Of a stretch of DNA of 34,389 bases, positions 23,646-29,359 are shown piece by piece. Under the pieces are notes generated by a model. It saw only the letters and a list, made by a program, of their open reading frames with translations, searched no databases and was not told where the DNA came from. The translations under genes and the position numbers were made by a program. Within the stretch, counting starts at the first letter, position 1; the number at the start of each line of letters is the position of its first letter. Source of the stretch: JASLCR01 sp036405515 (GTDB lineage: Bacteria; Patescibacteriota; Saccharimonadia; Saccharimonadales; Saccharimonadaceae); assembly GCA_036405515.1 (NCBI GenBank), contig DASWXM010000004.1:1-34389 (forward strand). Direction: 5' to 3'.

Positions 23646-24716
23646 ATGAGGGAACAATTAACTGCATTGCAGCGTAAAGTAGCATCACTTCGCCACAGCA
23701 ATCCGACGAAATCCATGGCGCTGATTCTTGTTACGGGGAGCTATGGTAAGACGACGACCGCTTCGTTTTTGAAAGGTATTTTGACAGAGGCTGGTCGCAA
23801 GCCAGCATTGATCCCAGCCCGCTATCGGCAATCAGTAAATGGCTTTTATACGGGAGTAGCTCGAGCAAAGAAACAGGGCTATGAAGTAGCAATTATTGAA
23901 GTAGATGACGTACTTCTTGATTCAGGTGCACTTGGCGATAGTAATATTGACTGTCTTGTCGTCGCATCTGATGTTAGTCGTCTCAGTGAGCTGTTGAAGC
24001 TAAATCCACAACATTTAGTAGTCCCGAGCGACCTTGAGATTCCGACTGGCACGGTAGAGCCATATCAACATATCACCGTCGGTGAAGAGATAGCGGCTGA
24101 TGCACGTATTGAGTCGATAAAACTCTACCGCAAGGGCACGGAACTTCGTATGGTAATCGATCATCAGACAAAACTTGAAGTAGCGACTCAATTGGTCGGA
24201 CGCATGAATGCGAAGGATCTGGCAGCCGCCATCGCCGCAGCGTATGTACTCGGTGCTCCGCTTTCGGTTATGCAGGAAGGTGTTGCGGATATCGAACCAC
24301 TTGAAGGTCGCTTTGAAAGAATGAAGACGGCAAAAAAGCATGATTGCTACGTAGATAAAGGCGGTTCACTTGAGGCTCTGCGTGATGCAGTGACTTCTGC
24401 TAAGCAACTTGCGAAACGCCGATGTATCGTCGTGCTTCACGATGACAAATTAACGAGAGAGATGATTGATATCGCAAAAGAAGCAGCAGACCGCTTATTC
24501 GTAGCGGATTTTAGTGGCGTGACACCGGGTGGTGTCGAAGTGGTAACGGACGGAAAGACTGCGGTAGAAAAGGCGCTTCGCGGGGCACAGCAAGATGATC
24601 TTGTGCTTCTGTATGGACACTCGTTTACTGCTAAGAAGGGTGACAGTATTACCGTTAAAGAATATCTCAAGGAGAACGAAGAGCGTGCGTCAAATAATCA
24701 AGAAACTGATTCCTAA
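23646..24716 (+). CDS. Divergent Mur-ligase-like ATPase
   Basis: 356 residues. The P-loop is 'VTGSYGKTTTASFLKGIL' (31-38 for GSYGKTTT), as in MurF/MurE-type ligases, and 'GRMNAKDLAAAIAAAYVLG' plus 'PLEGRFERM' match the central and C-terminal ligase regions. Normal central-domain hallmarks (NxxxDHLD-type His motif) are not visible; 'VVASDVSRLSEL' stands there instead. The usual N-terminal UDP-binding domain is absent. It overlaps the true MurE-like gene by 32 bp and shares its operon, so a joint role in cell-wall precursor synthesis is likely, but substrate and activity are open. An extended -10 (TGG-TATACT 23630-23635) lies 10 nt before the ATG. Confidence 0.8.
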   Translation: MREQLTALQRKVASLRHSNPTKSMALILVTGSYGKTTTASFLKGILTEAGRKPALIPARYRQSVNGFYTGVARAKKQGYEVAIIEVDDVLLDSGALGDSNIDCLVVASDVSRLSELLKLNPQHLVVPSDLEIPTGTVEPYQHITVGEEIAADARIESIKLYRKGTELRMVIDHQTKLEVATQLVGRMNAKDLAAAIAAAYVLGAPLSVMQEGVADIEPLEGRFERMKTAKKHDCYVDKGGSLEALRDAVTSAKQLAKRRCIVVLHDDKLTREMIDIAKEAADRLFVADFSGVTPGGVEVVTDGKTAVEKALRGAQQDDLVLLYGHSFTAKKGDSITVKEYLKENEERASNNQETDS

Positions 24717-25977
24717 AAAAGTATTCCGACAAGTGGAGCCGCTTGGACACAGGCTCGAAGCTATAGCTGCAGCATCTGCCCAAGGATTACCGGCCAAGAG
24801 ACTCAATGTCATTGGTGTGACCGGTACGAACGGCAAGACGACAACTTCTTTCATGATTCATCGTATGCTGACCGAGGCCGGCTACAAAGTTGGGCTTCTG
24901 ACGACGGTAGCAAATGGGATTGGGAACGATATCACTCCTCAGGTACAGCACATGACTACCGTATCCGCACCGTTACTCAACAAACGTCTTAAAGAATTCC
25001 AAGAGCACGATGTTGATTGGGTGGTGCTCGAAACGACTTCGCATGCGCTTGCACAGAGTCGTGTGTGGGGTGTGCCATACCAGATTGCGGTGATGACGAA
25101 TATCACACATGAACATCTTGACTATCACGGTACGTTTGAAGAATACTTGGCGGCGAAGCGCCGTATGTTTGAAGTGGCGGCGAAACACCCGAAAGGGTTC
25201 GGTGTGATCAATGCAGATGATCCGAACGCTGATAAATTTCTAGCAGCAATTCCAAATGCTGTGACCTATGGTCTTAAAAATGGCGATCTGATGGCAAGTG
25301 ACATAAAACTCGCAAGTGACGGCAGCCACTACAAAGTGAATGTCGATAGCGAGCCCTATGATATCCACTGTCATATCCCCGGCGAGTTTAATGTCGCCAA
25401 TAGCCTCGCGGCGATCGCTGTCGGCCGACACCTTGGTCTCACGAAGCAGCAGATAGAACAGGGGATTGCTACTTTAGAAAACGTCGAGGGGCGTATGATG
25501 ACTGTTGATGAGGGGCAGGACTTTAGTGTCGTGGTTGATTTTGCGCATACGCCGGATTCATTCGAACGACTACTTTCTGATCTTCGCAAGCACACTAAGG
25601 GTAAGCTGGTGGTGCTATTTGGTTCAGCAGGGCGTCGCGACGAAGCGAAGCGCTGGACGCAAGGTGAAATCGCCGGCAAATATGCCGATGAGGTGGTGCT
25701 GACCGAGGAAGACGACCGTGATATTGATGGTAATCTCATTCTTTCTCAAATCGCCGAAGGTGCCGAGCGTTCAGGTAAAGTGAAAGATAAAGATATGTTC
25801 CTGATCCTTGACCGGGTAGAAGCGATTAATTTTGCGATGACGCGCGTGAAATCAAAAGACGACACCGTCGTACTTCTCGGTAAAGGCCATGAGAAGACTA
25901 TTGAGAGAGCCGATGGTGAGCATCCATGGGATGAAGTGGCTGAGGCGAAAAAAGCTATTCGTTCAAAGACAAAGTAG
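24685..25977 (+). CDS. murE: MurE-like UDP-MurNAc-peptide ligase lacking the N-terminal domain
   Basis: 430 residues from GTG 24685, chosen for the AAGGAG at 24669-24674 and for the 'IKKLIPKKVFR' start usual in these proteins. P-loop 'GVTGTNGKTTT' (GTNGKTTT 47-54), 'TTSHALAQSRVWG', 'TNITHEHLDYHGTFEEYLAAK', 'EFNVANSLAAIAVG', 'EGRMMTVDEG' and 'VDFAHTPDSFERLL' are all MurE signatures. The family's first domain, which binds UDP-MurNAc, is missing. The substrate-selecting region reads 'EEDDRDID' rather than the DNPR of diaminopimelate enzymes, so the third amino acid added cannot be predicted. It overlaps both neighbours: 32 bp upstream, and 23 bp tail to tail downstream. Confidence 0.9.
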   Translation: MRQIIKKLIPKKVFRQVEPLGHRLEAIAAASAQGLPAKRLNVIGVTGTNGKTTTSFMIHRMLTEAGYKVGLLTTVANGIGNDITPQVQHMTTVSAPLLNKRLKEFQEHDVDWVVLETTSHALAQSRVWGVPYQIAVMTNITHEHLDYHGTFEEYLAAKRRMFEVAAKHPKGFGVINADDPNADKFLAAIPNAVTYGLKNGDLMASDIKLASDGSHYKVNVDSEPYDIHCHIPGEFNVANSLAAIAVGRHLGLTKQQIEQGIATLENVEGRMMTVDEGQDFSVVVDFAHTPDSFERLLSDLRKHTKGKLVVLFGSAGRRDEAKRWTQGEIAGKYADEVVLTEEDDRDIDGNLILSQIAEGAERSGKVKDKDMFLILDRVEAINFAMTRVKSKDDTVVLLGKGHEKTIERADGEHPWDEVAEAKKAIRSKTK

Positions 25978-26833
25978 TGCAACGAATATATCCACCACCC
26001 TTGGCGAGTTCGGAGATTTCCGGAGTAAAGACCCGTAGTCCGCGAGCTTCGAGCTCTGACTTTAGCTGGCGCGCGCGGGCACTCATGACGACTGCTTCGC
26101 CAGTCGAAACTAAGTTACAGGCGAAGGCTTCTTTGGCTTCCGCTTCTGAAACGATGATTTTCTCAAATCCTTCGAGCTTCTTGAGTGTTTCGCGACTTTC
26201 TGCAGTAAAGGCCTCGGGGCAGTAGGCAATAGTACCAAGGGAATTCTCCGATGGACCTTTGATGATCGACAGCGCAAGGTCGATGTCGTAGTAGAAGCTA
26301 TCTGACCAACCGGATGATGCATTAATCTGCTCGTTGCCGTACTCATCGAGTTGCGGCATGGCTTGCAGCTGGATGCGAGTGTAACCCAGCGTGTCAGCCG
26401 CGAACGCTTGGGCGCGCGGATCGCTGCGGTACTGGCTACCACAAAAGAGATAATCACCGCACGGCAGTGCGTCGCCCTGGCCGCTGAATTTCCAATCTTC
26501 AGGTACATGAATTACTTCAATACCTTGCTCGGTGAGAATATTCTCTGCCCAGGCTTCTTCAGCTTTGCGGGCGTCAGGTAAGTGGGCGAGTACCGCTTTA
26601 TTTCCACGTACGAGCGCCCAGTTTGCGGTGTAGACGCCGTCCTGGCTGTCTGGAGTTACGGGCACTTTGGTGACGGTAATACCGGCTTCCTTGAGATAAT
26701 TTTTGATTTGGTCGTGTTCTTGGATAGCTTTCGCAGTGTCAACCGACTCGTCGGCGTAGTAGGGATTGATCGGTTGGTCGTTACTGAAGTATTCAGCACT
26801 CGACATGATAACGGATGTGTTGATAAGAGTCAT
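25955..26833 (-). CDS. Amidinotransferase/DDAH-like superfamily protein with altered catalytic His motif
   Basis: 292 residues. The start at ATG 26833 is needed to keep the family-like beginning 'VIMSSAEYFSNDQPINPYY'. Further motifs: 'DGVYTANWALV' (Asp/Asn active-site region), 'FSGQGDALPCGDYLFCG', and the C-terminal nucleophile motif 'GGGYIRCTT' with C285. Where relatives have an H-x-D motif (FHLD-like), this protein reads 'FYYDIDLAL', so the catalytic His appears to be Asp. Family members act on arginine-like guanidino groups. Activity here is uncertain. A perfect TATAAT (26846-26841) lies 7 nt before the ATG, giving a leaderless mRNA. The gene stands between two cell-wall genes. Confidence 0.85.
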   Translation of the reverse strand: MTLINTSVIMSSAEYFSNDQPINPYYADESVDTAKAIQEHDQIKNYLKEAGITVTKVPVTPDSQDGVYTANWALVRGNKAVLAHLPDARKAEEAWAENILTEQGIEVIHVPEDWKFSGQGDALPCGDYLFCGSQYRSDPRAQAFAADTLGYTRIQLQAMPQLDEYGNEQINASSGWSDSFYYDIDLALSIIKGPSENSLGTIAYCPEAFTAESRETLKKLEGFEKIIVSEAEAKEAFACNLVSTGEAVVMSARARQLKSELEARGLRVFTPEISELAKGGGYIRCTTLSLNE

Positions 26834-26840
26834 AAAGACT

Positions 26841-26846
26841 ATTATA
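26841..26846 (-). promoter_or_regulatory. Consensus -10 box of the amidinotransferase-like gene
   Basis: TATAAT on the minus strand, 7 nt before the ATG at 26833 and 2 bp outside the long inverted repeat 26849-26954. Confidence 0.6.
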
Positions 26847-26848
26847 GC

Positions 26849-26954
26849 GGACAGTCATATCTTTATCTCAATGGCTTCGCGCCACGAGCGAGTAAGAGCC
26901 CCGACGCCTTGTCACTCTTGGGCTACAGATATTTCGATAAAGACACAACTGTCC
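26849..26954 (-). ncRNA. Candidate structured RNA or 3'-UTR element
   Basis: Arms 26849-26867 and 26936-26954 are inverted repeats. As minus-strand RNA all 19 positions pair, three of them as G-U wobbles; as plus-strand RNA those three would be A-C mismatches. This favours the minus strand. Inside are a TGGC/GCCA hairpin (26872-26884) and a possible AAGAG/CTCTT hairpin (26894-26919). The 5' arm abuts the stop codon of the second FemAB-like gene, and no T-run follows, so it is not a normal terminator. No known RNA family is recognised. Confidence 0.5.
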
Positions 26955-27980
26955 TTAATAGTATGATTCGTGATGCTTTTTGAAGTAAAGCCGGCGGACG
27001 ACTTTTTCGATGTATATTGTCCAGAGCTTGGCTTTAAGAGGTCGTACCGGCACTTCGTAGGCGCCGACATATTCGGTAACGGTTTTATTGAAGCTCGTCT
27101 TGAAACGGCCAAGGCCGTAAAACGGATGATTAGGGTTTTTGATCTCGGCGATTGGTGGCACGCCGGCCAGATCGTGCTCTTTTGATCCTTTTGATTTTGC
27201 CCACTTGATTACTTCCCACTGCAGTAGGTGGCTGGCGCCATACACCGGTCGCTCGCGAACGCTTGCACCATCCTTGTACATGCTTTTCTCTCCCTGGATC
27301 ATCGCAAATGCTCCTGCGACCGGCTGGCCGTCCACATACGCAAAGAAAAGCGCTCCATTGTCGCCGTATCTTTGGTAAAAATCTTGATAATATTCAGGTG
27401 AACGGATAACGAAGCCGGCGCCCGTGGCAGTGCCCTTGAAGAGTTTGTACATGATCCGGCAGTTTTCATTAGTCGGCTCGACTTTTTTGACAGTTACCCC
27501 ATCTCGTTCGGCGCGTCGGATGGCGTGCCGGCCTTTTTGATTGAGGTTTTTCATGATTTCATCTAGTGACGGCGAAAGATCGACGAGCACCGTGGCGTAG
27601 TTGTACTGGATTGGGCGCGTTTTAAGGAGGGGGAGGTCGGACAGGTCGACAGTATGATCAAGCTCTGGTTCGATTTTGATCGTAAATACTCCTTCTTTGT
27701 GAGCAAATTCCCTGAGCTCCGGGAGCAGCTTCGCGAGCTGTTCTTTGCTGGCAATACCAGGGCCTTTCGGGCAATACCAGACCTTGCCAAGTAGGGGTAT
27801 CTTTTTTTCAATCACACCCAGAGCGCATTCATCATCCAGAATATAGCGCGGTATCCAACCGCTGGCTGCTTTAAGCTGAGTGAATTCATAGCCTTGGAGA
27901 ATATTTCCACCGCTTGGGTTTTGATCGACGATACTATTCCAATTTTCGATTTCTGATTCTGTCGCGTAGCGAATATTCAT
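26955..27980 (-). CDS. FemAB/FemX-like peptidoglycan bridge aminoacyltransferase (2)
   Basis: 341 residues, two-GNAT plan. 'GNILQGYEFTQLKAASGW' and 'VWYCPKGPGI' lie in the first half; 'LNQKGRHAIRRAERDGV' is the conserved linker. 'AFAMIQGEKSMYKDGASV', 'ASHLLQWEVIKWAKSKGSKEHDLAG' and 'GLGRFKTSFNKTVTEYVG' are in the second half. It matches the lipid II aminoacyltransferase family. It differs strongly from the 21559..22521 product, so the two probably add different residues or act at successive positions of the bridge. TACAAT (27992-27987) ends 6 nt before the ATG, giving a leaderless mRNA. The structured element 26849-26954 begins right after its stop codon. Confidence 0.92.
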   Translation of the reverse strand: MNIRYATESEIENWNSIVDQNPSGGNILQGYEFTQLKAASGWIPRYILDDECALGVIEKKIPLLGKVWYCPKGPGIASKEQLAKLLPELREFAHKEGVFTIKIEPELDHTVDLSDLPLLKTRPIQYNYATVLVDLSPSLDEIMKNLNQKGRHAIRRAERDGVTVKKVEPTNENCRIMYKLFKGTATGAGFVIRSPEYYQDFYQRYGDNGALFFAYVDGQPVAGAFAMIQGEKSMYKDGASVRERPVYGASHLLQWEVIKWAKSKGSKEHDLAGVPPIAEIKNPNHPFYGLGRFKTSFNKTVTEYVGAYEVPVRPLKAKLWTIYIEKVVRRLYFKKHHESYY

Positions 27981-27986
27981 AAGACT

Positions 27987-27992
27987 ATTGTA
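27987..27992 (-). promoter_or_regulatory. -10 box of the second FemAB-like gene, leaderless
   Basis: TACAAT on the minus strand, 6 nt before the ATG at 27980. Confidence 0.55.
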
Positions 27993-28019
27993 CTAGAATA
28001 AATGTTCTGCATTGAACAA

Positions 28020-28057
28020 CCCCCGGTCGGAATCTCGGTAGAGATCCCTTCCGGGGG
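28020..28057 (-). terminator. Terminator of the GC-rich operon
   Basis: Arms CCCCCGG (28020-28026) and CCGGGGG (28051-28057), with an inner ATCTC/GAGAT helix. It lies just after the stop codon of the 28063 gene, and TTGTT follows on the minus strand. The only other sequence in the gap is the promoter of the second FemAB-like gene. Confidence 0.65.
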
Positions 28058-28062
28058 CGTGT

Positions 28063-28323
28063 TCAGCTCTCGCTGAAGTGGCTGCGCCAGGCCTTCTCGG
28101 CCTCGCCGTCACTTGCCGCCACGAGCTTGTTGCTGTGTCCGCGAGCCCATCGACCGTTGTAGAGGTCGATGAAATCCGCTGCCTTGCCGGGACTTCCGGT
28201 GATGATGTGGGGGGTCCACTCACCGTCCTGCCAGACGACGATCTGCCAGTCACGGGTGACATCACCCCGAGGGGCGATGTACGACTGGATCGTCTCGTCG
28301 GCAAGGTCCGCCAGATTTGACAT
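28063..28323 (-). CDS. Small soluble protein of unknown family, GC-rich gene
   Basis: 86 residues from ATG 28323, preceded by AAGGAG with ideal spacing; an upstream in-frame start at 28371 lies inside the previous gene. The protein is soluble, rich in Trp (four), Asp and Ala ('WQIVVWQDGEWTPHI', 'GKAADFIDLYNGRWARG', 'GEAEKAWRSHF'), with no signal or membrane segment. The Shine-Dalgarno overlaps the TAA stop of the upstream gene, so the two are translationally coupled. The base composition and codon endings (C/G) are clearly richer in GC than neighbouring genes. No family recognised; recent transfer is a possibility. Confidence 0.72.
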   Translation of the reverse strand: MSNLADLADETIQSYIAPRGDVTRDWQIVVWQDGEWTPHIITGSPGKAADFIDLYNGRWARGHSNKLVAASDGEAEKAWRSHFSES

Positions 28324-28331
28324 ATGTCTCC

Positions 28332-28712
28332 TTAACAGGCTCGGATGTCGTCGGTAGACGACGACCTCCAAATGGTAAGCATACCGGCTGGCATGCTCGC
28401 TGATACGACTTCCTTGTTAAGAAATCCGGTGACGGTGACGACATCACCGGTTGGACGCCCATCTTCATTGAGAAGAATAGCCGGGACGCTCTCAACGCGG
28501 AAGATCGTGGGACTTGCCTGAATAAGCTCACCGGGTTGCAAGACAACACGAACGAGCAGTTCAGTAAAGTCACGGCCAACAGCAAGGTCAAGAAACAACA
28601 CCTTGCCATCTCGGAACTCATCAATTTGCTTGCTGAGTCCGCCTGCTGGCGCCAAAATCTGAAAACGCCAGTCATCCGCAGCCTCCTTTGGGAGGCGATC
28701 GATAAACTGCAT
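28332..28712 (-). CDS. Soluble protein of unknown family, first gene of GC-rich operon
   Basis: 126 residues from ATG 28712 (MQFIDRLPKEAADDW), preceded by AGGAGG; ATG 28715 and 28733 are in the same frame but badly spaced to the ribosome site. It is soluble, with alternating beta-like hydrophobic runs ('KVLFLDLAVG', 'LLVRVVLQPGEL', 'GDVVTVTGFL') that suggest a small beta-rich fold. It is cotranscribed with the 28063 gene, 8 nt downstream. GC content is intermediate between that gene and the flanks. Promoter and repeated operator-like motifs lie at 28754-28816. No family recognised. Confidence 0.72.
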   Translation of the reverse strand: MQFIDRLPKEAADDWRFQILAPAGGLSKQIDEFRDGKVLFLDLAVGRDFTELLVRVVLQPGELIQASPTIFRVESVPAILLNEDGRPTGDVVTVTGFLNKEVVSASMPAGMLTIWRSSSTDDIRAC

Positions 28713-28753
28713 CATTCCTCCTGTCTGAGGCATTGGACTGAAATGAGCAAATG

Positions 28754-28816
28754 TTCACTTTACGAGCTGAACACTTTATAAATAATAACACTTTTATATG
28801 ATTAGGTCAAAGTGTA
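28754..28816 (-). promoter_or_regulatory. Promoter with repeated AAAGTG motifs (operator candidate)
   Basis: Minus-strand promoter TTGACC (28810-28805), a 17-nt spacer, TATTAT (28787-28782). AAAGTGTT occurs at 28794-28787 (between -35 and -10) and 28777-28770 (at the start site), and AAAGTGAA at 28761-28754, at intervals of 17 and 16 bp. Copies 2 and 3 contain an inverted TGTTCA/TGAACA pair. AAAGTGTA recurs in plus orientation at 28809-28816. Confidence 0.6.
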
Positions 28817-28833
28817 TGTATGAGATCCAAAAG

Positions 28834-28860
28834 CTAGCACTCACACTTGACGAGTGCTAA
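28834..28860 (+). promoter_or_regulatory. CIRCE element (HrcA operator)
   Basis: CTAGCACTC (28834-28842), a 9-nt spacer, GAGTGCTAA (28852-28860). It matches the CIRCE consensus TTAGCACTC-N9-GAGTGCTAA except for the first base. HrcA repressor is expected to bind here; no hrcA gene is in the window. Confidence 0.95.
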
Positions 28861-28876
28861 TCATCCCGGCTACAAT
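28847..28876 (+). promoter_or_regulatory. groES promoter overlapping CIRCE
   Basis: TTGACG (28847-28852), an 18-nt spacer, TACAAT (28871-28876). The -35 box lies in the CIRCE spacer, so HrcA binding would block polymerase directly. Confidence 0.8.
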
Positions 28877-28910
28877 AGATGCACAAGCTAATAAAAACGG
28901 AGGATATTTT

Positions 28911-29177
28911 ATGAGTACACCTATCAAACCTCTGGCAGATCGAGTCGTGGCAGTACGCGAAGAAGCGCAAACGAAGACTGCTTCGGGACTCTATCTTCCA
29001 GACAATGCAAAGGAGAAACCGGTGCTCGCAAAGGTCGAGGCAATCGGTCCAGATGTAAAAGACATTAAAAAAGGCGATCGTATTCTCTACAAAGAATACT
29101 CTACTACAGAGATCAAGATAGATAACACAGAGTATCTGATCGTTAAAGAAGAAGATATCTTAGGGATAATCGCATGA
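28911..29177 (+). CDS. groES: Co-chaperonin GroES
   Basis: 88 residues from ATG 28911, preceded by GGAGGA; an upstream in-frame codon at 28854 lies inside the CIRCE element and is not used. 'IKPLADRVV' at the start, 'ASGLYLPDNAKEKP' mobile-loop region, 'GDRILYKEYSTTEIKIDNTEYLIVKEEDILGII' at the end are standard. It forms the heptameric lid of the GroEL chamber. Slightly shorter than the usual 95 residues. Its TGA stop overlaps the ATG of the small membrane gene (ATGA at 29174-29177). Confidence 0.97.
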   Translation: MSTPIKPLADRVVAVREEAQTKTASGLYLPDNAKEKPVLAKVEAIGPDVKDIKKGDRILYKEYSTTEIKIDNTEYLIVKEEDILGIIA

Positions 29178-29359
29178 TGCTTGATACTGTGCAGCAGGTA
29201 ATGGCGATGGTCTTTTGTGCTGTACTAATTGTTATTTTGAGCGTCATCCTTGCGATGGTACGAAAGCAGAATAAAAAGATCTCTGATCTTGAGATAAAAA
29301 TGAAGGCCCAGGAAATGCGAGAGAAGGAGGCAGCTGATGGCAAAGAAAGTATTCTATGA
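29174..29359 (+). CDS. Small membrane protein between groES and groEL
   Basis: 61 residues: one membrane helix (about 7-28, 'VMAMVFCAVLIVILSVILAMV'), then a charged, heptad-like tail ('KKISDLEIKMKAQEMREKEA'). The ATG overlaps the groES stop (ATGA), typical of coupled translation, and the frame runs 23 bp into groEL. The groEL ribosome site AAGGAGG lies within its coding region. It could be a chance frame, but the clean helix-plus-coil design and the exact coupling argue for a real gene. Function is unknown. Confidence 0.6.
   Translation: MMLDTVQQVMAMVFCAVLIVILSVILAMVRKQNKKISDLEIKMKAQEMREKEAADGKESIL

Noticed and set aside
28536..28781. Plus-strand frame opposite the 28332 gene
   Set aside because: It is antisense to a gene with a strong Shine-Dalgarno and runs across that gene's promoter.
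28020..28816. Assembly contamination as the cause of the GC-rich segment
   Set aside because: The GC content falls gradually into the flanks, the promoter and operator region is AT-rich like the host, and the segment joins smoothly to the CIRCE promoter, so an acquired or unusual operon is more likely. Read mapping could still overturn this.
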